A stretch of 64,000 nucleotides of DNA from Janibacter cremeus (GCF_013409205.1 NZ_JACCAE010000001.1:1860001-1924000), one strand, 5' to 3'. Counted from the stretch's first letter, positions 7,664-18,359 are shown. Numbers and translations are program-made. The notes: generated by a model not told the origin, from the letters alone.

Positions 7664-10600
7664 CGTGCCTCCTGGGTCCCGTGCTCGCGAGGTGCGTCGG
7701 TCGTCGCGGGGCGGCGCCCGTCGAGCAGGTCGGAGAGGGCCTCGACCAGGGCAATCGGCGGCTGCCAGGAGAAGACGCCCGTGGGGTGGCCGTCGACGAT
7801 GGGCGTCTGGGTCCCGGCCATGCCGCGCAGGTACAGGTAGAGCACCCCGCCGAAGTGCTCCTGCGGGTCGTACCCGGGCTGGCGCCAGCGCAGGAAACGG
7901 TGCAGGACCACGCCGTAGAGGATCGCCTGGAGCGGGTAGGACGAGTGGTTCATCGCCTCGCGCAGGGCGTCCGGCTCGTAGTGTCCGGTCGTCAGCGGAG
8001 TGTCCGCGGGGCCGAGCCAGTTGCTCTTGTAGTCGACGACGAGGTGGCGTCCGCCCACGCGCAGGACGATGTCGACGGAGCCGGTGAGGTACCCGCGCAG
8101 GGCCTGGCCCCCGAGCAGCGGGTCCTCCAGCACGTCCGCGAAGGGCAGCACCGGGTCTCCCTCGGGCAGGTGCTCGCGCATGAGCGTCGCGAGATCACCG
8201 AGCAGTGCCTGGTCGACGGCGTCGCCCGCGTCGTCGCCACCTCCGAGCGGTAGCTCGAAGTCCATCTCGCACAACCGGTCGCTGCTGCCGATGTCGCGCA
8301 GGGAGGTCCCCGGCGCGAGCGGACCGAGCGGGGTGTCGATGACCTCGACGAGCGCCTCGGCGAGGGTGTCACGGTCGAGGTCGGGCACGGGCCAGTGGAC
8401 GACCTGCTCCTCGACGTGCGCCCGCAGCTGCGTGAGCAGGTCGGGCGCGGACACGTCCGCCTCTTCCAGCACCGCGTGCACGAGGGAGCCGAAGCCGGCC
8501 CCGACGGGCAACTCGGCCATGGGCGAGGGGAGGTGCCCCCCTTCGTCATCGTCGGGGGCGTCCCCACGGACGGCAGCGAGCGGGACATCGCCCTGCAATT
8601 CACCCGGGCGGAGCATCGGAGCCGTTCCGTCGCGCCCCCGGGCGCCGCCCTCGTCGTCCTGGCGCTCGGTGACCTCCGGCTCGCTGACGACGAGCTCCTC
8701 CGCGGGGCGGGGCGCCTCGTCCAGCGGGCGGGTGAGCGCCGTGTACGAGGTGCGACGCCACTGGGTGTCGACGCTGCGGGTGAAGGAGCGCACGGACAGG
8801 TCCGTCACCGGCGCGGCCGCCTCGATGGTCATGGGAGCCGCCTCGTCGACGAGCTCGACACGCAGCGCCCCCCGGCGCTCCCACTCCTCGAGCCGGTCCA
8901 TCAGGGTCTCGTCGCCGGGGACGGGGTGGCTGGCGGGAACCTCGCCCTGGCCCTCGCGACGTCCGAGGAGCACGCGGTGCAGGGGGGAGGGGGCGGTGTT
9001 CTTCGCCGACGGGAACCACCACGTCACGACCTGGCTCTGCGCGCGCGTCATCGCGACGTACAGCAGCCGCAGCGACTCGCCGCTCTCCTCGTCGGCCGCC
9101 CGCGTGAGCCGGTCGGCGCGCCCCTCGTCGGAGCGGATCCCGATGTCGAGGCAGCGGGTGCGGTCCTCGCGGTGGAAGTGCAGCACGTCCGGTGTCGGCA
9201 GCCACCGGTCGGCGACGAAGGGCAGCATGACGATCGGGTACTGCAGCCCCTTGCTCGAGTGGATGGTCGCCAGGTGCACGGCGTCCGCGTCGCTGTCGAG
9301 TCGCCGGGCGCGCTCCTCCTTGCGGGTGGCGCCGATCCGCTCGCGCAGCCACGCGGTGAGCGAGGCAAGACCGTCACCCTCGGTGACGACGCGCTGGTGG
9401 AGCGTCTCGCCGACGTGGCGCAGGTCGGTCAGCAGACGCTCACCATCGGTCCGGGAGAGCACCCGCGCATCAAGACCGTCGGCGCTGGCCGCCGCGAGCA
9501 CCGCGGCCACCCCACGCCGTGAGAGCAGCCCCGCCCACGTGCGCATCCGGTGGGCGACCTCCTCGGTGAGGTCGTGGCCACGCTCGTCCAAAGTGGCGGC
9601 GTTCGCCCCGACGAAGGGGGTCAGCGCCGCCGCGCGCACCCGCTCGGGTCGGTGGCTCAGCTCCATCGCCTCGAGCAGGGTCAGCCAGGCCGCGGCGGCG
9701 GGAGAGGCGTAGATGCTGTCGCTGGAGACGATGACCGAGCGCAGCCCGACCGCGGTGAGTGCCCGGCGCACGTGGTCGAGCTGGCTGCGGGTGTGCGCGA
9801 GGACGGCGACGTCCCCGGCACGCAGGGGACGAGCGTCGAAGGTCGTGCCCCGTGCCAGCAGCCGGGTGATCTCGGCGGCGCAGTCGTCCGCCACGAGCGG
9901 GCGCACCGCCGAGATGGCGACGGACTTCTCGCCGGGCGGCAGGATCCGCTCGGTCGTGATCGCCCGTAGCCGGACCGGGGCGAGCATCCCCTCGGGGGCG
10001 GTGCGCTCTCTCGTACCCAGGCGCGATCCCCCCTTCGCCGCGCTCACCGGGTGGACGACGATCTCGGGGTCGCCGAGCTGAGAGCCGCCCAGAAGCACCC
10101 CGAGGCTGCGCACGAGTGGCCCGTCGGAGCGGTGGTTGACTCCGAGGGTGTGCTTGGTCGTCGCCGTGGCGGAGGCGGTGAGGTAGGTGTCGACGTCACC
10201 GCCACGGAAGCCGTAGATCGCCTGCTTCGGGTCGCCGATGAGCACGAGCGTGCTGTGCCCGGTGAAGGCGCGGTCGAGCACCTGCCACTGCACCGGGTCC
10301 GTGTCCTGGAACTCGTCGACGAGCACGACCTTCCAGCGCTGGCGCATCCGCTCGCGGGCGGGCGAGTCCTCGGCCTCGAGGGCGCTCGCCAGGTGGGAGA
10401 GCAGGTCGTCGTAGCCGAGCACCCCGAGGCGGCGCTTGCGACGGTCCATCTCCGTGCGCACGAGGTGGGCGAAACCCAGCATCCGCGCATCGGCGGACCC
10501 GTCGTCGCGCGTGTGCGGGTCGAGGGTGGCGTGGGGGTTCTCCGTGACGGCACGCGCGATCTCGCCGGCACGTGCCCGGGTGAAGGCGGGCGTGCCCCCA

Positions 10601-11100
10601 CCGGCGAAGCCGCGCACGTACAGGTCGTCGACGACCTCGTCGCGCAGGTCGGACAGGTCCTCGACGAGCCGGGAGTGCGGGTCGGAGTCACCGGCCACGC
10701 CGAGCCCGCGCAGCACGAGCTGGCAGAACTGGTGGGTCGTGGCGATCGTCGCCGCGTCGAAGTGGGTCAGCGCGTCCCGCAGTCGACGCTCCTTCAGGGC
10801 CACCTCGTCCGGGCTCCCGTCCCGCAGGAGGGCCACGACCGGGTCGTCGCTGGTGAGGTCGGGGTCGACGAGGTGCTGGTGGACGTGGCGCAGGTGCCCG
10901 CGCACCCGTTCGCGCATCTCGCGGGAGGCCGCGCGGCCGAAGGTGATGACGAGCATCTCCTCCAGCGGTGTGCCGTCGGCGATGTAGCGGGCGACCAGGG
11001 CGCCGATAGTCCACGTCTTGCCGGTGCCGGCGCTCGCCTCGAGCAGGACCGTGCCGGTCGGCAGGTCTGCGGTCACGTCGAAGGGGGTCAGTGTGCTCAT
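7660..11100 (-). CDS. recB: RecBCD helicase-nuclease, RecB (beta) subunit
   Basis: A 1146-residue UvrD-type helicase fused to a C-terminal nuclease. The Walker A region EASAGTGKTW is at residues 21-30, with DEFQDTDPVQW and GDPKQAIYGFRGGD in the helicase core. Near residue 1020 GSVDIVLRVGGRHLVVDYKS holds the nuclease aspartate and lysine expected of RecB. The start was moved from an open upstream frame to the ATG at 11100 because it overlaps the recC stop (ATGA) and begins the conserved N-terminus. Several GAAGGGGG copies lie in loop-coding parts, for example encoding DEGGH and AAKGGS. Confidence 0.95.
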   Translation of the reverse strand: MSTLTPFDVTADLPTGTVLLEASAGTGKTWTIGALVARYIADGTPLEEMLVITFGRAASREMRERVRGHLRHVHQHLVDPDLTSDDPVVALLRDGSPDEVALKERRLRDALTHFDAATIATTHQFCQLVLRGLGVAGDSDPHSRLVEDLSDLRDEVVDDLYVRGFAGGGTPAFTRARAGEIARAVTENPHATLDPHTRDDGSADARMLGFAHLVRTEMDRRKRRLGVLGYDDLLSHLASALEAEDSPARERMRQRWKVVLVDEFQDTDPVQWQVLDRAFTGHSTLVLIGDPKQAIYGFRGGDVDTYLTASATATTKHTLGVNHRSDGPLVRSLGVLLGGSQLGDPEIVVHPVSAAKGGSRLGTRERTAPEGMLAPVRLRAITTERILPPGEKSVAISAVRPLVADDCAAEITRLLARGTTFDARPLRAGDVAVLAHTRSQLDHVRRALTAVGLRSVIVSSDSIYASPAAAAWLTLLEAMELSHRPERVRAAALTPFVGANAATLDERGHDLTEEVAHRMRTWAGLLSRRGVAAVLAAASADGLDARVLSRTDGERLLTDLRHVGETLHQRVVTEGDGLASLTAWLRERIGATRKEERARRLDSDADAVHLATIHSSKGLQYPIVMLPFVADRWLPTPDVLHFHREDRTRCLDIGIRSDEGRADRLTRAADEESGESLRLLYVAMTRAQSQVVTWWFPSAKNTAPSPLHRVLLGRREGQGEVPASHPVPGDETLMDRLEEWERRGALRVELVDEAAPMTIEAAAPVTDLSVRSFTRSVDTQWRRTSYTALTRPLDEAPRPAEELVVSEPEVTERQDDEGGARGRDGTAPMLRPGELQGDVPLAAVRGDAPDDDEGGHLPSPMAELPVGAGFGSLVHAVLEEADVSAPDLLTQLRAHVEEQVVHWPVPDLDRDTLAEALVEVIDTPLGPLAPGTSLRDIGSSDRLCEMDFELPLGGGDDAGDAVDQALLGDLATLMREHLPEGDPVLPFADVLEDPLLGGQALRGYLTGSVDIVLRVGGRHLVVDYKSNWLGPADTPLTTGHYEPDALREAMNHSSYPLQAILYGVVLHRFLRWRQPGYDPQEHFGGVLYLYLRGMAGTQTPIVDGHPTGVFSWQPPIALVEALSDLLDGRRPATTDAPREHGTQEAR

Positions 11101-14100
11101 GCGGTCCCCGTGATGTTGTCGATGGCCGGGCCCCACACCTTCGGGGCGAGGGCGGCCAGGTTCGTGCCCGACCCGGCGACGTCGTCGAGCAGGACGGCGA
11201 AGGGGGCCCGGTTCCCGTGGACGAGCTGCCACCACGAGTCGTCCTGCTCGCCGGGGATGACCCCGCCGTTGCGCATCCGGGTCGGCTCCCACTCACCCCG
11301 GGCCCTGGTGGTCGCGACCCGGGCGAGGGTGTGGTTGCGCTCGATGGCCTGGGCCCAGGCGTGCGCGGTCTTGACCGGCAGGGGCAGCGGCGCGGTGAGG
11401 CCGAGCGCGTAGAGGTCGATCAGCGCGGACAGGTGCGAGCGGGCTGCCTCGCGCGGCAGCGGTCCGCGGGTGGCGCGGGCGACCGACCCCCGAGACCCTT
11501 TGCCCAGGGCTGACGCCTGCCACGGCTCGTCGTCACCACCAGTGGCGGTGAGGGCGAGCAGGCGGATCCACGAGCCGATCTCCTGCTTGGGGCCGAGGCG
11601 GGAGTAGGTGACGTCGACGAGGTGCATCCCGCGGACGCCGTCGATGGTCCCGGTCAGCCGGCGGTTGCCGAGCAGGGCGACCTCGACGTCGACCGACCGG
11701 TTCGGGTCGGCGGGGCCGCTGGCCACCTGGGCCATGAGCTGCTCGACCTGTCGACCGATCTCCTCGAGGGTGATCGCGCCGAGCCCCGCCGGCGGAAGCT
11801 CCCCCCGCAGCAGCTCGGCCCGGTAGATCTCGCGCGCGTCGTCACCGGCGAGCCGGGCGCGCAGGGCGCGGTCGCCGATGGCCCACTTCTGCAGGCCGTC
11901 GAGGTCGATCGGCAGCCGGTCACTGACCTCCTCGGCCTCCCGGGAGACCCCGACGTGCAGTCGGTCGCGCAGGAATCCCCGCGCCGGGTTCTCGAAGAAG
12001 GTGATCAGGTCGGCCAGCGCGACGTCCTCGACGGACTGACCGGGCAACGGCTGCGTGAGGAGTCGCCCCGGCTCGGTGCGCTCACCGAGGCTCGCGCGGG
12101 CGGCAGCCAGCGCGGAGCGGTCGAAGGTGAAGGGCCGTGGTGGAGCGGTCGACCCGTCCGACGTCGCCGCACCAGCCCCGGCCAGCGCTCCGGGAGCGAG
12201 GTTGCGGGCGTCGAAGGGCTGCAGCGGGTGCGCGACCACCTCGACCGGCGCGCTCGTCGTCTCGCGAGCGGCATCGATGAGCTCCCCGAGCGGTACCGCC
12301 GGCGGGCAGTGCTCGCCGCTGCGCTCGTCGGAGCCGGTGTAGGTGATGACGAGGCGCTCGCGGGCGGCGAGGACGGCGTCGAGGAGGAGCTGCCGGTCCT
12401 CGCTGCGGGCGTCGCGCTCGCCGGTCAGCGGCACGCGGGCGAGGACGTCGTCGCCGTCGACGGTCTGCTGGCGCGGGAAGGCGTCGTCGTCCATGCCGAG
12501 CAGGCACACGACGCGGTGGGGCACCGAGCGCATCGGGGTCATCGTGCAGACGGTCAGCCCGCCGGTGCGGAAGCTCGCCCGGCTCGGGCGTCCGGCCAGC
12601 TGGTCGGCGAGCAGGACGCGCACGTCGGCCAGTCGCAGCGGCACGCTGTCGTCGGCGTGGCGGGCAGCGCGGGTGAGGGTGCGCTGCAGGTCCCCGACCT
12701 GCCAGCGCTCGCGAACCGGGACATCGGTGAGGGACAGCACGGCCTCGGTCAGCCCGCTCATCCACTCGCCGGCCGTGCGGGCAGCCTCGAGGGTGTCGAG
12801 GCCGGAGCCGATTCGCTCGAGCATCTCGGTGACGCGGCCCACCAGGTCGACGGAACCGCTGCCGACGTCGTCGAGCGGCATGACCTCGCCGACCTGGAGG
12901 GGCCCGTCGGCGGACACGGCGACCCCGAGCAGCAGTCGATCGAGACCGAACCGCCACGTCCCCTGGTGCTCCACCTCCATGCGAAAGGGGGCGCGGTGCT
13001 CCTGGTCGTAGCCCCACCGGATACCGGAGTCGCCGACCCAGCCGGTCAGCGTCTCGAGGTCATCGTCGCCGAGGGCGAAGCGGCGGCGCACCGGCTCGCT
13101 CGCGGCCAGATCGAGCACCTCGCTCGCGGTGAGGCGACCACCGGCGAGGGCGACGAGTCGGTCGGCCACGTCGAGCAGAGGGTTGGTCGCCCGCAGCGAG
13201 CGGTCGGCCAGGCGCACCCGCAGCCGGTGCGCGGGGTGGGTGTCGACACCCTCGGCGTCGGTGCCGTGGTCGCCGAGGCCGAAGGCCGCACCGATGAGGG
13301 GCGCGTAGGTCTCCACGTCCGGGCACATGACGAGCACGTCGCGCGGCTGAAGGCTCGGGTCGTCCTCGAGGAGACCGACGAGCACCTCACGCAGCACCTC
13401 GACCTGACGGGCGGGGCCGTGGCAGGCGTGGACCTGGATCGACCGGTCGGCATCGGGGACGGTGCGGGCGGCCTGCTCAGCGGCATCGGGGACATGGTCC
13501 TCGCGCAGGTCCGACTGCAACCAGCCCAGGACGGTCTGCGGGAAGGCCGGGGCCGCCGCCGGGGCGGTGGCATCCTCGGCCCGGTCACCGAGGACCCGCA
13601 CGAGCTCGCGGGAGTCGCGGCCGAGCGAGGCGAGCATCGGGTGGTGGACCAGATCGCTCGTGCGGTCCTGCGATCGTGGCACGACCCCGGTCGCTCCGGC
13701 GTCGGCGAGTCGGTCCCACAGCACGGGCGAGGGCTGCGGCAGCCACAGGTGCACGTCACGGGAGAGCCCGAGCGCCTCGAGCAGCTCGACCTCGGTGACC
13801 GCGAGGCGCGTGTGCCCGAAGAGGGAGAGCCGTTCCGGAAGGAGCCGCAGATCCAGCCCGTCGCGGTCATCCGCGTCAGCCGTGGCGGTCCCCCCTTCGC
13901 CCAGGGCCTGCAACCGGGCCACCGTCTCGCGGTGGCGCACGTCCGGCGTGGGTGCGTCGATGCGGGCCCGGAGGCGTCGCCACAGCTCGGGCTGCCAGGC
14001 CAGGTCGTCGGCCAGGGGGGCGGTGCCGCCGGTGCTGTCGCGCCCCCGGCTCCAGTCGGTGAGCATCGTCGGACGGCTCTGGCCGTAACGGTGGAAGAGT

Positions 14101-14531
14101 CGCGCCAGACGCAGCGCGACGGAGTAGCGTCGACCCGCCCGCACCTCGAAGAGGTCCTCGTCGGCAGAACCGTGGCCGAGGTGCCGGCTCAGTGCCGCGC
14201 ACCAGGGCTCGCCGATGGCGGCATCGATGACCTCCAGCAGCGGCCACACCAGGTGCTGCGGCAGCCACGGGTCGTCCTCGTCGCGGCCGGTGAGCATCGT
14301 GACCAGGGAACGCGGCCGCAGGAAGCGGATGCCGGCGCACACTCCGTCACCGCCCCGCTCGCCCGTGCCGAGGCGGTGCGAGAGGCGCTGCGCCAACCAC
14401 CGCTCGATGCCCTGCTCGGGCACGACCACGACCTCCTGCGCGAAGGGGTCGGGCAGCGGGCTCGCCAGCAGCTCACCGAGGCCCTCGGCGAGGAGGTCGG
14501 TCCGCTGCGCGCGGTGGAGGTGAAGTGCCAC
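11097..14531 (-). CDS. recC: RecBCD helicase-nuclease, RecC (gamma) subunit
   Basis: A 1144-residue RecC subunit, which in the E. coli enzyme splits the DNA strands and scans for Chi. Family features include the N-terminal LHLHRAQRTDLLAEGLGELL, then VVVPEQGIERWLAQRLSHRLG, and the remnant-helicase segments VLVMCPDVETYAPLI and RVVCLLGMDDDAFPRQ. The GTG at 14531 was chosen because RecC proteins begin with the LHLHRA segment and because TACGGT ends six bases upstream. It heads the recCBD operon, each gene overlapping the next by four bases. Confidence 0.93.
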   Translation of the reverse strand: MALHLHRAQRTDLLAEGLGELLASPLPDPFAQEVVVVPEQGIERWLAQRLSHRLGTGERGGDGVCAGIRFLRPRSLVTMLTGRDEDDPWLPQHLVWPLLEVIDAAIGEPWCAALSRHLGHGSADEDLFEVRAGRRYSVALRLARLFHRYGQSRPTMLTDWSRGRDSTGGTAPLADDLAWQPELWRRLRARIDAPTPDVRHRETVARLQALGEGGTATADADDRDGLDLRLLPERLSLFGHTRLAVTEVELLEALGLSRDVHLWLPQPSPVLWDRLADAGATGVVPRSQDRTSDLVHHPMLASLGRDSRELVRVLGDRAEDATAPAAAPAFPQTVLGWLQSDLREDHVPDAAEQAARTVPDADRSIQVHACHGPARQVEVLREVLVGLLEDDPSLQPRDVLVMCPDVETYAPLIGAAFGLGDHGTDAEGVDTHPAHRLRVRLADRSLRATNPLLDVADRLVALAGGRLTASEVLDLAASEPVRRRFALGDDDLETLTGWVGDSGIRWGYDQEHRAPFRMEVEHQGTWRFGLDRLLLGVAVSADGPLQVGEVMPLDDVGSGSVDLVGRVTEMLERIGSGLDTLEAARTAGEWMSGLTEAVLSLTDVPVRERWQVGDLQRTLTRAARHADDSVPLRLADVRVLLADQLAGRPSRASFRTGGLTVCTMTPMRSVPHRVVCLLGMDDDAFPRQQTVDGDDVLARVPLTGERDARSEDRQLLLDAVLAARERLVITYTGSDERSGEHCPPAVPLGELIDAARETTSAPVEVVAHPLQPFDARNLAPGALAGAGAATSDGSTAPPRPFTFDRSALAAARASLGERTEPGRLLTQPLPGQSVEDVALADLITFFENPARGFLRDRLHVGVSREAEEVSDRLPIDLDGLQKWAIGDRALRARLAGDDAREIYRAELLRGELPPAGLGAITLEEIGRQVEQLMAQVASGPADPNRSVDVEVALLGNRRLTGTIDGVRGMHLVDVTYSRLGPKQEIGSWIRLLALTATGGDDEPWQASALGKGSRGSVARATRGPLPREAARSHLSALIDLYALGLTAPLPLPVKTAHAWAQAIERNHTLARVATTRARGEWEPTRMRNGGVIPGEQDDSWWQLVHGNRAPFAVLLDDVAGSGTNLAALAPKVWGPAIDNITGTA

Positions 14532-14543
14532 GATCAGACCGTA
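14532..14543 (-). promoter_or_regulatory. Leaderless-type -10 (TACGGT) for recC
   Basis: On the minus strand TACGGT (14543-14538) ends six bases before the recC GTG. No ribosome binding site is visible, so the recCBD message may be leaderless. Confidence 0.4.
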
Positions 14544-14616
14544 TCCGTGGCCGGGGACAGCGTGGGCCCGCACGTCCACAGCAGCCTTGCCGTCCGAGGT
14601 CGTCGGCAGCGACTGA

Positions 14617-14628
14617 CAGGATCACCGC
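14617..14628 (+). promoter_or_regulatory. Leaderless-type -10 (CAGGAT) for the acetyltransferase
   Basis: CAGGAT at 14617-14622 ends six bases before the ATG at 14629. The promoter is divergent from recC, about 75 bp away. Confidence 0.4.
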
Positions 14629-15183
14629 ATGAGCGATCGTCGTCACCACCGCACCGAGCGACTGCGCCTGGATGCGCCGACCATCGACGACCTTGACGTG
14701 CTCCACGCGATCTACAGCGACCCCAGGGTCTGGACGCACTTCCCCATCCTGCGCCACACGAACTCGCAGCGGACCCGGTCCATGCTCGAGGGGTGGATCG
14801 ACGAGTGGGACCGAGACGGCTTGGGGCAGTGGATCGTCCGGGCACGCGATGACGATGCCGTGCTCGGCAACGCGGGCTGCTCGCTGCGTCCGCACGGATG
14901 GTGGAACCTCGGGTACCGCTTCGCTGCCGAGGTCCATGGTCGGGGCCTGGCGACCGAGGCCGCTCGGGCGGGGCTGGAAGCGGCCGTCGTCGTCCGTCCG
15001 CAGGCGCCCGTCGTCGCCCATCTGCTCGAGCACAACGTGGCCTCGCGCCGCGTCGCCGAGAAGCTCGGCCTGACCCTCCAGCAGCAGGGCCACGACGTCG
15101 GCAACCCCGACCCCGACGCGGTGCGTCTGGTCTACGCCGACCGGGATCTGACCGAGGAGCAGAGGGCGACGACCCTCACGTGA
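14629..15183 (+). CDS. GNAT-family N-acetyltransferase (RimJ/RimL type)
   Basis: A 184-residue protein of the GNAT fold, most like the RimJ/RimL group that acetylates protein N-termini or small amines with acetyl-CoA. It begins with the ERLRLDAPTIDDLD segment, has LGYRFAAEVHGRGLATEAAR with the acetyl-CoA-binding loop, and ends with VASRRVAEKLGLT, where the conserved asparagine and aromatic positions are found. It is divergent from recC. The substrate is not predictable. Confidence 0.85.
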   Translation: MSDRRHHRTERLRLDAPTIDDLDVLHAIYSDPRVWTHFPILRHTNSQRTRSMLEGWIDEWDRDGLGQWIVRARDDDAVLGNAGCSLRPHGWWNLGYRFAAEVHGRGLATEAARAGLEAAVVVRPQAPVVAHLLEHNVASRRVAEKLGLTLQQQGHDVGNPDPDAVRLVYADRDLTEEQRATTLT

Positions 15184-15199
15184 TTGTGCTACGAGGTGC

Positions 15200-15211
15200 T
15201 ACGCTTGGTTC
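15200..15211 (+). promoter_or_regulatory. Leaderless-type -10 (TACGCT) for the antitoxin gene
   Basis: TACGCT at 15200-15205 ends six bases before the ATG at 15212; there is no ribosome binding site in between. Confidence 0.45.
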
Positions 15212-15460
15212 ATGTCCACGATCAGCCAGCGCGAACTGCGCAACGACAACGCAGAGATCATGCGTGGGGTCGAGCACGGCGAGTCCTACACCGTGACTCG
15301 GCGCGGTGTCCCCGTCGCCCGGTTGACGCCGATCGCTGTTGGCGAGGACCTGCGGTGCCTGCGGCCGGCCACGAGGCGGTCGAAGTTCTCTGGGATCCGC
15401 CGAGTCGCCCTCGAGGAGCCCACGTCCGAGCTGCTGGATGACTTGCGGGGCGATCGATGA
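15212..15460 (+). CDS. Phd/YefM-type antitoxin
   Basis: An 82-residue antitoxin-like protein. The N-terminal half (STISQRELRNDNAEIMRGVE, then GESYTVTRRGVPVARLTP) is the standard Phd/YefM DNA-binding fold, and the charged C-terminal tail would wrap the toxin. Its stop overlaps the toxin start by four bases (ATGA), as expected for coupled synthesis. Such antitoxins usually repress their own promoter together with the toxin; the leaderless promoter immediately upstream leaves room for this. Confidence 0.85.
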   Translation: MSTISQRELRNDNAEIMRGVEHGESYTVTRRGVPVARLTPIAVGEDLRCLRPATRRSKFSGIRRVALEEPTSELLDDLRGDR

Positions 15461-15846
15461 GTCGGTGGTACCTCGACACCTCGGCTGCACTGAAGTTGAT
15501 GGTCGAGGAGTCGGAGTCGACCGCGCTCGCTGATCGACTCGACACCGAGGCCCCGGACCTTGTTGCCTGTTTGCTGCTGGAGACGGAGCTACGTCGCGCG
15601 GCCCAGCGAAGGGAGGTCCTGTCGCAGGAGCGTGTGTCCCAGTTCCTGGAGTGGGTCGGCTTGTTCGAGGTGCCGGCCTCGCTCTTCCGCGAGGCCGGCC
15701 TCGTGACGGGCGCCAACCTGCGGTCGCTCGACGCACTGCACCTTGCAGCAGCGGTGCGGATCGGCGTCGACGCCGTGGTCACCTATGACCAGCGCATGGC
15801 AGAGGCCTCCCGTGCCCTGGGCTTCGCCGTTGTGGCTCCTGGCTGA
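15457..15846 (+). CDS. VapC-like PIN-domain toxin
   Basis: A 129-residue PIN-domain ribonuclease. The conserved acidic residues are visible as D7 in YLDTSA, E42 in LLLETEL, D91 in SLDALHLAAA and D104 or D110 near the end. PIN toxins cleave tRNA, rRNA or mRNA when freed of antitoxin. It overlaps the antitoxin gene and appears intact. The target is unknown. Confidence 0.88.
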   Translation: MSRWYLDTSAALKLMVEESESTALADRLDTEAPDLVACLLLETELRRAAQRREVLSQERVSQFLEWVGLFEVPASLFREAGLVTGANLRSLDALHLAAAVRIGVDAVVTYDQRMAEASRALGFAVVAPG

Positions 15847-15969
15847 TCGGTGTCGGTCAGGGAGACCGGGAAGATGACCGTAGGGACCCGAGTCCTGTCC
15901 CTCTCCTCCATGCCGATCGACCGCTGACCGCCGAGCAGACACAGGCCCTCGGGTGACGATTGCGACGGC

Positions 15970-16938
<969 letters not shown>

Positions 16939-16950
16939 GTGGCCATCCTG
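16939..16950 (-). promoter_or_regulatory. Leaderless-type -10 (CAGGAT) for the dehydratase
   Basis: On the minus strand CAGGAT (16950-16945) ends six bases before the ATG at 16938; this decided the start. Confidence 0.45.
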
Positions 16951-17009
16951 CACCGTGGTCCCTTCGAGATGCTTGCTGAGCAAGCTCCTCAGGGACCGTG
17001 GGGTGGGGG

Positions 17010-17642
17010 TCAGTCGAGCGGCTGCGCGCCACGCCTGTCGAGCATCTGCGTCATCGTCTCCACCTCGGCGGTCTGGGAGGTGATGATCGAGCGCGCGAGG
17101 GTCTCCACGGCATCGTTCTGCGAGTAGTCCACGGCCACCTGCGCCATCGGCACGCCGGCCTTGTGGTGACGGATCATCAGCTGCAGGAAGAAGACCTCGG
17201 CCTCCTCGCCGGTCAGGGACTTCAACTTCTCCAGCTGCTCGGGTGAGGCCATGCCGGGCATCGTGCCGTCATCGGTCAGCTGGGCGTCCGGGTCGTCCTC
17301 GTGGTCGTGCCCCAGCCCCTGCATCCACTCCATCTGCGCGCCGGGCCCGGTCGGGCTCAGCCCCCACACGTCGAGCCAGCCGGCCATCTGCCCGGACTGG
17401 TTCTCCTGGGTGCGGGCGATGTCGTAGGAGAGCGAGCGCACGAGCTCGTCGTCGGTGCGCTCGCGCACTATCCACGACATCTGCACCGCCTGGTCGTGGT
17501 GGGTCTTCATGTCCCGGGCGAAGCCGGCGGCGACGCTGTCGTCGGCGGGCAGCTCATCCGAGCCGACCGTGCTCAGTGCGAGTCCGCCGACCAGCCCGAG
17601 GGCGAGCGCGACGACGACCGCGATGATGGCCCTGGGGCTCAC
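17010..17642 (-). CDS. DUF305 family protein, membrane-anchored
   Basis: A 210-residue protein with an N-terminal membrane segment (residues about 5-25) and an exported DUF305 domain. The family is a ferritin-like four-helix bundle recognised here by FARDMKTHHDQAVQMSWI and FFLQLMIRHHKAGVPMAQ, each with paired histidines. DUF305 proteins are often found with copper or silver handling genes. The GTG start overlaps the stop of the DUF3105 gene by four bases, so the two are coupled. No metal-transport gene adjoins. Confidence 0.85.
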   Translation of the reverse strand: MSPRAIIAVVVALALGLVGGLALSTVGSDELPADDSVAAGFARDMKTHHDQAVQMSWIVRERTDDELVRSLSYDIARTQENQSGQMAGWLDVWGLSPTGPGAQMEWMQGLGHDHEDDPDAQLTDDGTMPGMASPEQLEKLKSLTGEEAEVFFLQLMIRHHKAGVPMAQVAVDYSQNDAVETLARSIITSQTAEVETMTQMLDRRGAQPLD

Positions 17643-18277
17643 TGGGACACGACTCCGGACGCGTCCACACCACCCGTGCAGGCCGCTCCCGGCTCAGGGG
17701 TCTGGGGCCCCTGGCGATACTCCTTGATGAAGCCCTGCAGTCGCGGGTCGTCCGCGGACTCCAGCGCCAGCTGGTGTCCCCAGGCGCTGGCGACGACCTT
17801 CGAGGGCATCTCGCCCTCGTAGGGGGAGAGGAGCGTGTAGGTGTCGGGGAGCGCCTGCTCGAGCTTCTCGACCTCGCTGTCCGGCAGCTCGGGGTCGTAG
17901 GTCACCCACACGGTGCCGTGCTCGAGGGAGTGGACGGCGTGCTGGTTCGGCACCGGCTCGTCGTAGACCCCGCAGTTGAGCCAGATCGGGTTGTGCTCGC
18001 CGCCAACGGGCGGCGACTCCTGGTAGTCGATCTCGCCCTGGACGTGGTTGCCGCCCTCGTAGTCGTACTCCTTGACCGCCGCGAGGTCGCCGGCGGCCTC
18101 GCGGTCGTCGGCCTCGCTGACGACCGCGTAGCCGACCATGGCGACGATCGCGACGATGATCACGGCGGTCACCCCGACGAGGAGGTAGGTCCGGCGGCGC
18201 TCCTTGGCCTGCTGGTCCCGGCGTGCCTGTGCCAGCCGGGCATCGCGGGCGGACGTCGGCTTCGACTTCTTGCTCAT
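17639..18277 (-). CDS. DUF3105 family membrane protein
   Basis: A 212-residue protein with a basic N-terminus, one membrane helix near residues 30-52 and an extracytoplasmic DUF3105 domain. The domain is recognised by PPVGGEHNPIWLNCGVYDEP and HSLEHGTVWVTYDPEL. The ATG before SKKSKPTSARDARL was chosen because a GAGGG ribosome binding site precedes it; the frame is open further upstream. It pairs with DUF305, a common actinobacterial arrangement. The biochemical role is unknown. Confidence 0.85.
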   Translation of the reverse strand: MSKKSKPTSARDARLAQARRDQQAKERRRTYLLVGVTAVIIVAIVAMVGYAVVSEADDREAAGDLAAVKEYDYEGGNHVQGEIDYQESPPVGGEHNPIWLNCGVYDEPVPNQHAVHSLEHGTVWVTYDPELPDSEVEKLEQALPDTYTLLSPYEGEMPSKVVASAWGHQLALESADDPRLQGFIKEYRQGPQTPEPGAACTGGVDASGVVSQ

Positions 18278-18359
18278 GGGTCCCTCGGGTCGGGGGGCGG
18301 TGGTAGTCGCGAGGAGTATTCCACTGCCAACTGAAGGTCCCCTGTGCAGCACTCCTCGT

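Noticed and set aside
11101..11292. Upstream extension of recB by 64 codons.
   Set aside because: The extension overlaps recC, is composition-biased, and the ATG overlapping the recC stop gives the standard RecB N-terminus.
12984..13000. GAAAGGGGG in recC as a further motif copy.
   Set aside because: It has three A residues, so it does not match the octamer. Copies with four G (for example near 14446, 18452 and 49206) were also left out.
15847..15969. Possible weak inverted repeat between the PIN toxin gene and the dehydratase gene.
   Set aside because: The pairings are short and scattered; no convincing terminator or gene is visible.
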